A stretch of DNA of 64,000 nucleotides, taken from the NCBI GenBank assembly GCA_048262655.1, contig JBLXEY010000004.1, positions 62,001-126,000 of the forward strand, written 5' to 3'. Position numbers and translations under genes: made by a program. Under the pieces are notes generated by a model. The model was not told the DNA's origin. It searched no databases and worked only from the letters and a program-made list of their open reading frames with translations. Positions 52,972 through 61,696 of this stretch are shown here, in pieces. The stretch comes from JABMNT01 sp048262655. Its GTDB lineage: Bacteria > Pseudomonadota > Alphaproteobacteria > Rhodospirillales > Casp-alpha2. The stretch's first letter is position 1; every line of letters starts with the position of its first letter.

Positions 52972-53976
52972 ATGAGCAATAAACCTAAAATTGTCATAAC
53001 AGATTATGACTACGGCGATGTTCGTATTGAAAAAGCCATTCTTGAGGCGGCAGGCGCAGAAGTTGTCGCCCTGCAGGCAAAATCACAGGAAGACCTTTTT
53101 GAAGCGGCCCGTGATTGTTTTGGAATGATGAACCAGTACGCACGGATTGGTGCCGAAACCATTGCCCATATGCAACAGTGCAAGGTGATCGCGCGCTATG
53201 GTGTTGGCGTTGATATCGTTGATGTTGATGCCGCTACTGATAAAGGAATTCTTGTTACCAACGTGCGTGACTACTGCACGGAAGAGGTTGCGGACCATGC
53301 GATCTCTTTATGGCTAACGCTCGCTCGTAAATTGCCGTTCTACGATAAGGCCACACGGGCAGGCATCTGGAAATGGCAGTCGGGCGCTCCGATCCATCGA
53401 ATCCGCGGTTGCACCATGGGCATCGTCTCTTTTGGAACAATTGGCCGCGCGATCGCTGACCGCGCCTTGGCCTTTGGTGTTGAACTTATCGTTTACGATC
53501 CGTTTGTCTCGGCCAGTGTCGTTCAGGAGTATGGGGGACGACTGGTAGATAAGGCGACCTTGTTAAAAGAATCTGACTATTTGATGATGCAAGTCCCGAT
53601 GACCGAAGATACTCGGCATTTCCTGAGCTATGACGAATTTGCGCAAATGAAAACGGACGCCATTGTCGTCAATACGGGGCGTGGGCCAACGATCGATAAT
53701 AAGGCCCTCTATAAAGCGTTGACAGAAAATCAGATCGCTGCTGCTGGATTGGACGATCCGGAAGAGGAGCCGGCAAAACGCGCTTCGTGGTCTCCTGATG
53801 ATAACCCGATTTTCAGTTTGCCCAACGTCTTGGTAACGCCGCACGCGGCTTACTATTCAGAAGAATCTATTCAAATGGCCAGAGAGACAGCAGCTGACGA
53901 AGTTGCCAGCGTCTTGCTTGGTAAAAAACCAAACCATCCCGTAAATGCAGCGGCGCTCGCTGCCTCTCAAAATTAG
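52972..53976 (+). CDS. C-terminal-binding-protein-like 2-hydroxyacid dehydrogenase
   Basis: NAD-dependent dehydrogenase of 334 aa. The catalytic Arg is in NTGRGPTID, Glu in DDPEEEPA and His in TPHAAYYSEES. The Rossmann motif reads SFGTIG; the first glycine is replaced by Ser, as in some CtBP-like members. GAAGGCGG lies before ATG 52972. It is the first gene of an operon with an RraA-family gene 9 bases after its stop, and is divergent from the GntR/LarA-like operon. It probably reduces or oxidises a branched or hydroxylated 2-oxoacid. Confidence 0.93.
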   Translation: MSNKPKIVITDYDYGDVRIEKAILEAAGAEVVALQAKSQEDLFEAARDCFGMMNQYARIGAETIAHMQQCKVIARYGVGVDIVDVDAATDKGILVTNVRDYCTEEVADHAISLWLTLARKLPFYDKATRAGIWKWQSGAPIHRIRGCTMGIVSFGTIGRAIADRALAFGVELIVYDPFVSASVVQEYGGRLVDKATLLKESDYLMMQVPMTEDTRHFLSYDEFAQMKTDAIVVNTGRGPTIDNKALYKALTENQIAAAGLDDPEEEPAKRASWSPDDNPIFSLPNVLVTPHAAYYSEESIQMARETAADEVASVLLGKKPNHPVNAAALAASQN

Positions 53977-53985
53977 GAGCTATAA

Positions 53986-54657
53986 ATGTTAAAAGTCTAC
54001 AATGATTTCGAACGCAATTCTGACCTTCTCGCCAAATTTGATGAGGTGACAAAATGTCTTTCCGCGACGGCTGTTTTTGCCGATGGCCAATATCGAACCG
54101 GTGTTATGGATTCTGGGATCAAACCTGCCTTTCGGGCCAAAGTTTGCGGCCAGGCCCTGACCGTACAATTATCGCAGGGCGACTTGGTTGACCCGTTGAA
54201 AGCCTTGGAAATGGGGCAGGCCGGAGACGTTATTGTCGTCGACGCAGGCGGAGACTTAAACACGTCCGTATGTGGCGGTCTGATGGGTGGACTTGCTTTG
54301 AACAGAGGTATCAGAGCAATGATCGTTGACGGCGCAGGTCGTGACACGGACGAATTGGAGGAAATTAACTGGCCAATTTGGACCCGTGCAATTACGCCGC
54401 GTGGCACACACACAATGTTTTCCCAGCGAAAAGAAGAGCTCTCGATCAATGTTCCGATCCAATGTGGCGGGATCATCGTAAACCCTGGTGATTTTATTGT
54501 TGCCGATCTAATGGGTGTTACGGTTATCCCGCTCGATAAAGCAGAAGAGCTGGTTGAAAAAGCACGTGAACAGGCCGAACGCGAAGAAGCTACGCGTGAA
54601 TGGGTCAAACAAGGCAAGACCGTCGAAGACCTGCTCGCTGAGTTTGGCCGTATCTAA
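53986..54657 (+). CDS. RraA family protein (HMG/CHA aldolase-type)
   Basis: A 223-aa member of the RraA/aldolase II family. Landmarks are ALTVQLSQGD, DVIVVDAGGDLNTSVCGGLMG with GGLALNRG, and the distal block GAGRDTDELEEINWPIWTRA, where Arg-Asp are the expected active-site residues of aldolase-type members. Members include 4-hydroxy-4-methyl-2-oxoglutarate aldolase, oxaloacetate decarboxylase and the RNase E inhibitor RraA. Here, next to a 2-hydroxyacid dehydrogenase under GntR control, a catabolic aldolase is far more likely. AGGAG stands seven bases before ATG 53986. Confidence 0.9.
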   Translation: MLKVYNDFERNSDLLAKFDEVTKCLSATAVFADGQYRTGVMDSGIKPAFRAKVCGQALTVQLSQGDLVDPLKALEMGQAGDVIVVDAGGDLNTSVCGGLMGGLALNRGIRAMIVDGAGRDTDELEEINWPIWTRAITPRGTHTMFSQRKEELSINVPIQCGGIIVNPGDFIVADLMGVTVIPLDKAEELVEKAREQAEREEATREWVKQGKTVEDLLAEFGRI

Positions 54658-54709
54658 ATGCCCGGCTTCTTCCTCGCCAACGCATTTTGAAGGAGAAGCG
54701 TGAGGTGAC

Positions 54710-54748
54710 AGACCTGCTTGCAGAGAGAACATCTGTTCGCACAGGTCT
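54710..54748 (+). terminator. Possible terminator after the RraA operon
   Basis: Stem AGACCTG/CAGGTCT with an inner GCAGA/TCTGT pairing; only a short T-run (TTATTT) follows. About 50 bases past the RraA stop. Confidence 0.4.
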
Positions 54749-54865
54749 TATTTGAGGAGGCACCCGCGCGATAGGCATGGCCAAGGCGCAAGGGGGGGCG
54801 ATGACGGATACCCGGTGCCTATCCAAGTAATTTTGACGGACGAGACGACGCGCCCCCAAACGAAC

Positions 54866-54893
54866 AAAACCCCAAGGTTTCCCTTGGGGTTTT
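54866..54893 (-). terminator. Intrinsic terminator after tRNA-Ala
   Basis: Perfect 12-bp stem AAAACCCCAAGG/CCTTGGGGTTTT with a four-base loop, two bases beyond the tRNA 3' end. The four T at the 3' side of the stem, followed by GTT, act as the U-tract. Confidence 0.85.
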
Positions 54894-54895
54894 GA

Positions 54896-54971
54896 TGGTG
54901 GAGCCGAGGGGAATCGAACCCCTGACCTCAACACTGCCAGTGTTGCGCTCTCCCAACTGAGCTACGGCCCC
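54896..54971 (-). tRNA. tRNA-Ala (anticodon GGC)
   Basis: A 76-base cloverleaf. The acceptor GGGGCCG pairs with CGGCTCC (one G-U), the D-arm reads AGCTCAGTTGGGAGAGC, and the anticodon stem CAACA/TGTTG has loop CTGGCAG (anticodon GGC at 54936-54938). GGTTCGATTCC is the T-arm, and CCA is encoded. It reads GCC/GCU alanine codons. It lies between the TIGR02300 gene and its own terminator on the same strand. Confidence 0.98.
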
Positions 54972-55114
54972 GATATTGTATTCTTTAAGCAGGTGATTTG
55001 GGTTCACCGTGCGCGAAAATAAGGTCTTTCAGTGCCCAAACGCAAGCACAAAACCCAGCATTAATCTTCGCAGATCAGCCATCTTGTCGGCAGATCTTCG
55101 AGAGAGAGCGGACC

Positions 55115-55483
55115 CTATTCCTTGTCGTCGATGCCGACTTCAACGTGTTCCTTGATTTCATCCAGATCATCATCGCTGTCATCAAGATCGGATGTATCTT
55201 CAATCAGGCTATCATCATCTTCATCGTCATCTTCAAGAACCGCATCCAGATCGTCATCGTCTCCGAGCAGAAGATCTTCTTCATCTGTATCTTCGGCTGG
55301 AACGGGTGCAGCAACCTTCTTTGCAACGGGTGCTGCAGGCGCTGCAGAACCGCGACGGCTTTTGACGACAGGTGTATATTCTGTCTCGCACTTCGGGCAC
55401 GTCGGGTTTGGATCCATCATATCATAAAACGCAGCGCCACAGCTCTGGCACTTGAGTTTTTTACCCCAATTAGGTTTAGCCAC
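55115..55483 (-). CDS. TIGR02300 family (FYDLN-acid) protein
   Basis: A 122-aa protein characteristic of alphaproteobacteria. Two N-terminal CxxC knuckles (CQSC and CPKC) flank AAFYDMMDPNP and probably bind zinc. A hydrophobic/basic linker (RRGSAAPAAPVAKK) is followed by a long acidic tail from about 64 to the end (LLLGDDDDLDAVLEDD). Function is unknown. The conserved position beside aroA, divergent from it, supports a Rhodospirillales-like origin. The start ATG 55483 gives MAKPNWGKKLKC. Confidence 0.93.
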   Translation of the reverse strand: MAKPNWGKKLKCQSCGAAFYDMMDPNPTCPKCETEYTPVVKSRRGSAAPAAPVAKKVAAPVPAEDTDEEDLLLGDDDDLDAVLEDDDEDDDSLIEDTSDLDDSDDDLDEIKEHVEVGIDDKE

Positions 55484-55683
55484 GTTTTTTCTCCGAGTTG
55501 GTCAAATCTTTGAAGCGGGGTGCCGTGTGCCACTTTCCGAGCGTCCTGTCAAAACCAAAACGTCTTTTTTCGCAATTTTTCTTTCCAGAGACCTGTTAAG
55601 GGCTGAATTTACATGCTACTTGAACCCACATTTTCGTTAAAAAGTCCGCAGAATTCCGGGTCATTTAGCAAAGGTTGCTGCTT

Positions 55684-57009
55684 TTGAGTGCTGTCACATC
55701 CTATAACGCCAAGGCGCTGACCGGTGATGTCGTTGTTCCGGGCGATAAATCGGTTTCTCACCGCGCCTTGATGCTGGGCAGCGTAGCCATTGGTGAAACC
55801 CGGATAGACGGTTTGCTGGAAGGTGAAGATGTTTTGGCGACGGCAGCGGCAATGCGAGCGCTGGGCGCCCATGTGACGCAAAATGATGGCAGACAATGGA
55901 GCGTGATTGGACGGGGTGTTGGCGGCTTGAGGGAGCCAGACCAGATTCTCGACATGGGCAATTCAGGCACCGCTGTGCGCCTGTTGATGGGACTGGTCAG
56001 CAGCCACACATTTGTAACGACGTTTTCCGGTGACGAATCGTTGAGCCGTCGCCCGATGGAGCGCGTGATGGAACCGCTTCGTCAAATGGGAGCCCGGTTC
56101 ACGTCGCGTCGCGGCGGGCGGTTGCCGATCACAGTTGAAGGCAGCGACATGATCGCTCCTATTGAGTATGAACTGCCGGTAGCATCGGCACAGGTCAAAT
56201 CAGCGATCTTGTTGGCTGGGCTCAACGCTCCGGGGCAAACCATCGTAATCGAGCCGCAACCGACGCGGGACCATTCAGAGCGCATGCTGCAACACTTCGG
56301 AGCCGATGTGGTGTCTGAAAATCTTGCCAGTGGTGGACGCAAGATCGCGCTGATGGGGCAACCAGAGCTTGCCGGTCGTAACATAACAGTGCCGGCGGAT
56401 GTTTCATCAGCCGCGTTTCCAATGGCAGCAGCGCTGATGGTGCCGGGATCAAACCTGTTACTCCGCAATGTCGGCACCAATCCGCTGCGGGCTGGCTTGA
56501 TTACGACATTGCAGGAAATGGGTGGCAAGATCGCGCTGCACAACAGACGAGGCGAGGATGGAGAGCCGTTGGCGGATATTCAGGTCGAGGCCTCTTCCCT
56601 AAAAGGGATCACCGTCCCTGCATCGCGTGCGCCGTCAATGATTGATGAATATCCCGTGCTGGCCGTAGTCGCTGCTGTGGCCCGGGGCACCACTCGCATG
56701 GAAGGCTTGGCCGAGCTTCGGGTCAAGGAATGTGATCGTCTGGCGGCCATGGCCAAGGGGCTTGCCGCCTGTGCTGTTCGGGTTGAAGAAACCGAAGATA
56801 GCCTTACCGTGCACGGATCGCCGCAGGGGATAAACGGCGGTGCGACGATTGCTGCGGAACTGGACCATCGAATTGCCATGGCATTTTCCGTCTTGGGAAT
56901 GGTTAGCAAATCGCCGGTGAAGATCGACGATGGGGCCCCCATCGCCACCAGTTTCCCCGGCTACATTGAATTGATGAACGGCGTTGGCGCCAATATTGTC
57001 AGCGCATAA
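55684..57009 (+). CDS. aroA: 3-phosphoshikimate 1-carboxyvinyltransferase (EPSP synthase)
   Basis: Transfers enolpyruvate from PEP to shikimate-3-phosphate in aromatic amino acid synthesis. It has VVPGDKSVSHRALMLG, LDMGNSGTAVRLLMG and LRVKECDRLA, plus DEYPVLAVVAA. The enzyme is of about 441 aa. TTG 55684 (MSAVTSYNAK) has AAAGG nine bases upstream; TTG 55675 is another possible start. It heads the aroA-cmk-rpsA block; cmk begins 27 bases after its stop. Confidence 0.97.
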   Translation: MSAVTSYNAKALTGDVVVPGDKSVSHRALMLGSVAIGETRIDGLLEGEDVLATAAAMRALGAHVTQNDGRQWSVIGRGVGGLREPDQILDMGNSGTAVRLLMGLVSSHTFVTTFSGDESLSRRPMERVMEPLRQMGARFTSRRGGRLPITVEGSDMIAPIEYELPVASAQVKSAILLAGLNAPGQTIVIEPQPTRDHSERMLQHFGADVVSENLASGGRKIALMGQPELAGRNITVPADVSSAAFPMAAALMVPGSNLLLRNVGTNPLRAGLITTLQEMGGKIALHNRRGEDGEPLADIQVEASSLKGITVPASRAPSMIDEYPVLAVVAAVARGTTRMEGLAELRVKECDRLAAMAKGLAACAVRVEETEDSLTVHGSPQGINGGATIAAELDHRIAMAFSVLGMVSKSPVKIDDGAPIATSFPGYIELMNGVGANIVSA

Positions 57010-57036
57010 CATGAGCCAGTTAAACGGAGTCTCCAG

Positions 57037-57678
57037 ATGATTATTGCAATAGATGGCCCGGCTGCGGCCGGAAAAGGTACATTGGCACGACGCATTTCGG
57101 AGCATTTGAAGCTCGCTTATCTGGATACCGGCTTGCTGTATCGCGCGGTTGGGAAAAAAGTCCTGGATGCAGGCGAAGAGCCAGAGAATGCAGCGGCAGC
57201 GGAGCGCGTGGCGCTTGCTTTAGCGCCTGAGGACCTGAAAGCGGATGGGCTGAGGGTTGACGCAGTTGGTCAGGCGGCGTCCAAGGTTTCTGCCATACCT
57301 GGCGTTCGCGCGGCGCTTTTGGCTTTTCAAAAAGACTTCGCGAAAGCGCCACCAGGCGGCTTTGCCGGGGCCGTATTGGATGGTCGCGATATCGGTACCG
57401 TCGTCTGTCCCGAGGCCACAGCAAAACTGTTTATTACGGCAAGCGCCGAAGTCCGCGCAGAACGGCGCTTTAAAGAGTTGCACGTTAACGATAGTACCGT
57501 TATATATGCGCGCGTTTTAGAAGACATGAAGGAAAGAGACGCGCGTGACCAGTCACGTTCCGTCGCTCCTTTAGAGCCGGCCGAAGATGCGAACATCATC
57601 GATACCAGTGATTTAAGTGCCGATCAGGTATTTGATCAGGCATTGATGTATATCGGATCCAAGTCCCAAAAAGCCTGA
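57037..57678 (+). CDS. cmk: Cytidylate kinase
   Basis: Phosphorylates CMP and dCMP. The P-loop is AIDGPAAAGKGT at the N-terminus, with LDTGLLYRAVG and DGRDIGTVVCPEA as CMP-binding regions and the lid RDQSRSVAPL. Length is 213 aa. GGAG precedes ATG 57037. Its position between aroA and rpsA is a widely kept gene order. Confidence 0.97.
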   Translation: MIIAIDGPAAAGKGTLARRISEHLKLAYLDTGLLYRAVGKKVLDAGEEPENAAAAERVALALAPEDLKADGLRVDAVGQAASKVSAIPGVRAALLAFQKDFAKAPPGGFAGAVLDGRDIGTVVCPEATAKLFITASAEVRAERRFKELHVNDSTVIYARVLEDMKERDARDQSRSVAPLEPAEDANIIDTSDLSADQVFDQALMYIGSKSQKA

Positions 57679-57807
57679 TGAGATAAGGGCAAATAGCGTA
57701 ACCACTCGGTTGTTTATTGTGAACTATCGAGAACTTGTATCACCGTTCAAGACCACCGGAACCAACCGGTCGGCATGAAATGTAAATTGAGAAAGGACTA
57801 CAACCCC

Positions 57808-59688
57808 ATGGCAAATGCCAGTACAGGTGCTGTTGAGGCACCAGATATGACAGAAGATTTTTCCGCACTTTTAGAAGAGTCCCTAGGCGAAAACAGCTTT
57901 GAAGGCCGTGTGCTTAAAGGCACCGTCCTTGATGTGTTAAGCGATGTTGTCATCGTTGACGTTGGACTTAAGTCTGAAGGTCGCATTCCTGCAAAGGAAT
58001 TTACCGCTCCTGGTCAACCGCTGGATCTGAAAGCTGGCGACACCGTTGACGTCTATGTTGAGCGTTATGAAGACCGCGACGGCAATATCCGCCTGAGCCG
58101 TGAAAAAGCCCGTCGCGAAGAAGCCTGGTTCGAACTTGAAAAGGCCTTCAACGAGACCGAGCGCGTCAATGGCGTGATCTTTGGTCGTGTTAAAGGTGGC
58201 TTTATTGTTGATTTGTCTGGCGCTGTGGCGTTCTTGCCCGGTTCACAAGTCGACATTCGTCCGGTTCGCGACATTGGCCCACTGATGGGAACACCACAGC
58301 CGTTCCAAATTTTGAAGATGGACGCACAGCGCAACAACATCGTTGTTTCACGTCGCGCTGTCCTCGAAGAAACCCGTTCAGAAGCTCGCTCCGAGTTGAT
58401 CTCCAACCTGAGCGAAGGCCAAATCCTCGATGGTATCGTCAAGAACATCACCGATTACGGCGCGTTTGTCGATCTGGGTGGCGTCGATGGCCTGTTGCAC
58501 GTGACCGATATTGCGTGGAAGCGGATCAACCATCCTTCAGAAGCGCTGCAGATTGGTGAGACCATTAAAGTTCAGGTTATCCGCTTCAATGCAGATACCC
58601 AGCGTATTTCACTGGGCATGAAGCAACTGGAAGCTGATCCCTGGGATGGTGTTGATGCCAAATTCCCTGTTGGAACCCGCTTCACAGGCCGTGTCACCAA
58701 CATTACCGATTACGGTGCTTTTGTTGAGTTGGAAGCCGGTGTTGAAGGTTTGGTCCACGTTTCTGAAATGAGTTGGACAAAGAAGAACATCCATCCGGGC
58801 AAAATCGTCTCCACATCTCAGGAAGTGGAAGTCCAGGTCCTGGATGCCGATCCTGAGAAGCGCCGCATTTCGCTTGGCCTCAAGCAGTGCATGGATAATC
58901 CATGGGACGGCTTTGCAGCCAAGTATCCCGTGGGTACCGAAGTTGAAGGCGAGATCAAGAACATCACCGAATTTGGTCTGTTTGTTGGTCTTGAAGGCGA
59001 AATCGACGGTATGGCTCACCTGTCAGACCTGAGCTGGGATAAATCCGGCGAAGAAGCTCTTGAAGACTACAACAAAGGCGACATGGTGAAAGCCAAGGTT
59101 CTTGATGTGGACATTGAAAAAGAGCGCATCAGTCTTGGTGTGAAGCAGCTTACCGCTGATCCGTTTGAAGGAAGCTCCGGCGATCTGAAGAAGGGTGATG
59201 TTGTTACCTGCACGATTACCGCCATTCAGGATGCGGGTATTGATGTTATGGTCAATGAGTCCGTGCCTGGTTTCATTCGCAAGACGGAATTGTCTCGCGA
59301 GCGTTCCGAGCAACGTCCGGATCGTTTTGCCGCTGGCGAAAAAATCGATGCGAAAGTTACGCAGTTCGATAAAGCCAGCCGTCGCCTGACATTGTCTGTT
59401 AAGGCACTTGAAGTTCAAGAAGAGAAAGCCGCCATGCAAGCTTACGGGTCCTCTGACTCCGGCGCTTCGTTGGGTGACATTCTCGGCGCTGCCCTTCAGG
59501 AAAAGCAAAAAGAAGCGGATGCACCTGCTGCTGACGAGAAGCCTGCTAAAAAGAAAGCGGCTCCTAAGAAGAAAGCGGAAGCTGAAGCTGACGATGCGGA
59601 AGGCGAAGAGAAGCCTGCCAAAAAGAAGGCAGCTGCCAAGAAGAAAGCGGATGACGACGCCGAAGCTGGCGACGACGCAGACGCTTAA
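57808..59688 (+). CDS. rpsA: 30S ribosomal protein S1 with Lys/Ala-rich tail
   Basis: A 626-aa protein with six S1 RNA-binding repeats between about residues 35 and 545, for example IVKNITDYGAFVDLGGVDGL, RVTNITDYGAFVELEAGVEG and EIKNITEFGLFVGLEGEIDG. S1 brings mRNA to the 30S subunit. After about 555 the sequence changes to a low-complexity basic/acidic tail with two near-identical 14-residue units. ATG 57808 has GAAAGGA about ten bases upstream; the frame opens at 57775. A leader of about 129 bases with ACCGG/CCGGT pairing precedes it and may serve autoregulation. Confidence 0.97.
   Translation: MANASTGAVEAPDMTEDFSALLEESLGENSFEGRVLKGTVLDVLSDVVIVDVGLKSEGRIPAKEFTAPGQPLDLKAGDTVDVYVERYEDRDGNIRLSREKARREEAWFELEKAFNETERVNGVIFGRVKGGFIVDLSGAVAFLPGSQVDIRPVRDIGPLMGTPQPFQILKMDAQRNNIVVSRRAVLEETRSEARSELISNLSEGQILDGIVKNITDYGAFVDLGGVDGLLHVTDIAWKRINHPSEALQIGETIKVQVIRFNADTQRISLGMKQLEADPWDGVDAKFPVGTRFTGRVTNITDYGAFVELEAGVEGLVHVSEMSWTKKNIHPGKIVSTSQEVEVQVLDADPEKRRISLGLKQCMDNPWDGFAAKYPVGTEVEGEIKNITEFGLFVGLEGEIDGMAHLSDLSWDKSGEEALEDYNKGDMVKAKVLDVDIEKERISLGVKQLTADPFEGSSGDLKKGDVVTCTITAIQDAGIDVMVNESVPGFIRKTELSRERSEQRPDRFAAGEKIDAKVTQFDKASRRLTLSVKALEVQEEKAAMQAYGSSDSGASLGDILGAALQEKQKEADAPAADEKPAKKKAAPKKKAEAEADDAEGEEKPAKKKAAAKKKADDDAEAGDDADA
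59536..59649 (+). repeat. Duplicated 42-bp unit in the S1 tail
   Basis: Two in-frame copies, 59536-59577 and 59608-59649, encode EKPAKKKAAPKKKA and EKPAKKKAAAKKKA, with a period of 72 bases and differences mostly at wobble positions. Confidence 0.85.
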
Positions 59689-59701
59689 GGGAACAGGTCT
59701 G

Positions 59702-59733
59702 GCGCACCGGGGTGTTTTGATAACCCGGTGCGC
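59702..59733 (+). terminator. Hairpin between rpsA and sppA
   Basis: Perfect 10-bp stem GCGCACCGGG/CCCGGTGCGC with a 12-base loop, 14 bases past the rpsA stop. No T-run follows, so it may be an attenuator, processing site or mRNA stabiliser rather than a full terminator. Confidence 0.5.
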
Positions 59734-59747
59734 GGACCGCTTTAAAC

Positions 59748-60665
59748 ATGTCCCTTGAATCAGATATGATTATTGACAGGCGTCGTCTTAAGCGACGCCT
59801 GATCTTTTGGCGGATCGTCGGTGTTGTCGCTGTTGTTGCGGCGATCACGGCTGCTGTCGGTCGTTTTGATCTGACACCCGATCGCGATCGAATTGCCCGG
59901 CTCCACATCGATGGGATCATCGTTGATGACAGCTTGCGACAGGAAGCGCTACAGCGCATTGCCAAGGAAGATTCCGTTAAAGCCCTGGTGGTTGTGATTA
60001 ACAGCCCGGGCGGGACCTTTACCGGTGGCGAAAACCTGTACCAAAGCCTGCGCGATGTTGCCAAGACCAAACCTGTGGTCACCGTTATGGGCGGAACCGC
60101 AGCGTCGGCTGGATACATGGTAGCAATTGCTGCGGACCATGTGATCGCCCATCCGGGAACCATCACCGGGTCCATCGGCGTCATTATGCAAACAGCAGAC
60201 CTGACGGGGCTCCTCGATAAAATCGGCGTAACGCCGGTTATCGTTAAAAGCGGCAATCTGAAGGCCCAGCCAAACCCCATGGAAACCTTTGGTGATGACG
60301 CACGCGCCGTGACCGAAGGTGTCATTCGCGATTTCTACGACATGTTTGTTGAAATTGTTATGGAACGCCGAAAGCTCTCCAAAAACATCGCCTATGCGTT
60401 GTCGGACGGCCGTATTTATTCTGGTCGGCAAGCCCTCAGTACAGGTTTGGTCGATGCTGTCGGGCGTGAAGCTGACGCGCTTAAATGGTTGTCTGAAACC
60501 CATGAAATTTCCGATCAATTGCCGACTGTCGATGTGAAAATCGATTATAAAGATGAACCTTGGCGCGAGCTGGTCGGGGAAAGTTTGGGAAAAGTGCTGT
60601 TTTCTGAAAGACTTAGGCTTGACGGGGTGTTGTCTCTTTGGCACCCTGAGGGGTATCTCGACTGA
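59748..60665 (+). CDS. sppA: Signal peptide peptidase SppA (short 36K type)
   Basis: Membrane-anchored serine protease of 305 aa that digests cleaved signal peptides. One span is at about 19-38 after a basic start (RRRLKRRLIFWR). Nucleophile Ser120 is in GGTAASAGYMVA and general-base Lys172 in SGNLKAQPNPM; INSPGG is the oxyanion region. The single-domain size matches the short SppA type. It follows rpsA with a strong hairpin between, so read-through may set its level. Confidence 0.94.
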   Translation: MSLESDMIIDRRRLKRRLIFWRIVGVVAVVAAITAAVGRFDLTPDRDRIARLHIDGIIVDDSLRQEALQRIAKEDSVKALVVVINSPGGTFTGGENLYQSLRDVAKTKPVVTVMGGTAASAGYMVAIAADHVIAHPGTITGSIGVIMQTADLTGLLDKIGVTPVIVKSGNLKAQPNPMETFGDDARAVTEGVIRDFYDMFVEIVMERRKLSKNIAYALSDGRIYSGRQALSTGLVDAVGREADALKWLSETHEISDQLPTVDVKIDYKDEPWRELVGESLGKVLFSERLRLDGVLSLWHPEGYLD

Positions 60666-60763
60666 GAACAGGGTATATGAAAAGTGCGTAAGCACATGTT
60701 GATCCTGATGGCGTAGATGTCGGGATATGGTATTAAGGTTGAGCAGGAAGAGGGGGTTACGTG

Positions 60764-61048
60764 ATGACCAAGTCGGAATTGATCGCCAAGCTTGCGAACG
60801 AGAATCCGCATCTGTTTCAGCGTGATGTTGAACGCATTGTGACGACCATTTTTGATGAAATCACCAACGCTCTGGCGCAAGGTGACCGTGTTGAGTTGCG
60901 CGGTTTTGGCGCTTTCTCCATCAAGGAACGGGGCTCCCGTGTGGGCCGGAACCCGCGGACCGGTGAAGCGGTGAATGTGGGTGAAAAATATATTCCCTAT
61001 TTTAAAACCGGCAAACAGTTGCGCGAGCGCCTGAACCCTGCGGATTAA
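60764..61048 (+). CDS. ihfB: Integration host factor subunit beta
   Basis: HU/IHF DNA-bending protein of 94 aa. It has the dimer helices SELIAKLANENPHL and RDVERIVTTIFDEI, and GDRVELRGFGAFSIKERG. The minor-groove arm is GRNPRTGEAVNV, with Pro of NPRTG. The typical beta-subunit C-terminus follows. A purine-rich GGAAGAGGGGG stands before the start; GTG 60761 directly precedes the chosen ATG. Partner alpha is elsewhere. Confidence 0.96.
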   Translation: MTKSELIAKLANENPHLFQRDVERIVTTIFDEITNALAQGDRVELRGFGAFSIKERGSRVGRNPRTGEAVNVGEKYIPYFKTGKQLRERLNPAD

Positions 61049-61086
61049 ACCGCTTTCGTTTTCAGCATTAACAGGAACGACCCGGA

Positions 61087-61491
61087 ATGCATGTCGTAAA
61101 AAAAATCGTGATGTGGATTGTTGCGGTCAGTTTTGCTGCGTTTATCGCCCTGTTCTCGCTTGCGAACAGAACCGCTGTTGAACTGGATCTATGGCCGCTG
61201 GCCTTGAAACAGGATGTCCCTGTCTTTGCGTTAATGCTGGGCTGTGTGGCTTTTGGTATTCTTTGGGGCGGGTTTGCGGCGTGGTTATCGGCGGGTGCGG
61301 CGCGCAAGCGAGCGCGTACTGCGACGCGGCGTGCCGAGGCCGCCGAAGCGGATCTCCATCAGGCGGAAGAGCGCTCAATCCGTTTGGAGCAGGACTTGAA
61401 AGCGCTCCGGGCCTCGGATACGCCGTCGAACGACCCATTCGACGCGCCTCTGCAAACGCGGCAGTTGCCAAAAAGCGCGGACGCCGCCTAA
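61087..61491 (+). CDS. lapA: LapA family inner-membrane protein (DUF1049)
   Basis: A 134-aa protein with two spans (about 6-25 and 46-66) around the conserved ANRTAVELDLWPL. A cytoplasmic, Arg/Ala-rich coiled-coil (KRARTATRRAEAAEADLHQAEE) follows. LapA works with LapB to control lipopolysaccharide synthesis in enterobacteria; no lapB gene is seen here. It lies next to ihfB and pyrF, a common neighbourhood. Confidence 0.88.
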   Translation: MHVVKKIVMWIVAVSFAAFIALFSLANRTAVELDLWPLALKQDVPVFALMLGCVAFGILWGGFAAWLSAGAARKRARTATRRAEAAEADLHQAEERSIRLEQDLKALRASDTPSNDPFDAPLQTRQLPKSADAA

Positions 61492-61696
61492 ACCTCCCGA
61501 GGTGTTTCAAAAACGAACGCTGCCCTCTTGCCTAAGGACTGCGAGAGAGTTACAAGCGTCGACAATTTGAACGGGTGCGATGACGGCGAGATCTCGATTG
61601 CCGAAAACGCGCCCACTTATCGAAATTGCCACAAGGCCATGTTAGCGAATGTCTCCCCTCGCTGCGGTTTTGTGCCAAGCAAATTGGAGCCGCTCG

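Noticed and set aside
9266..53976. Three 2-hydroxyacid dehydrogenases as recent duplicates
   Set aside because: Their active-site motifs differ strongly (FDGEP, DVWYKYNQPGKEEV, DDPEEEPA), so they belong to separate branches.
53986..54657. RraA as RNase E inhibitor
   Set aside because: Operon context with a 2-hydroxyacid dehydrogenase and GntR regulator favours a catabolic aldolase.
54998..55513. 171-codon frame opposite the TIGR02300 gene
   Set aside because: Antisense to the acidic repeat tail of a well-supported gene; Ile/Val richness is the complement of Asp codons.
59500..59690. Short repeats that might look like a CRISPR or tandem array
   Set aside because: They are in-frame Lys/Ala codon repeats of the S1 tail.
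59564..60695. Two long minus frames (253 and 248 codons) over rpsA/sppA
   Set aside because: Both mirror codon bias of strongly supported plus-strand genes.
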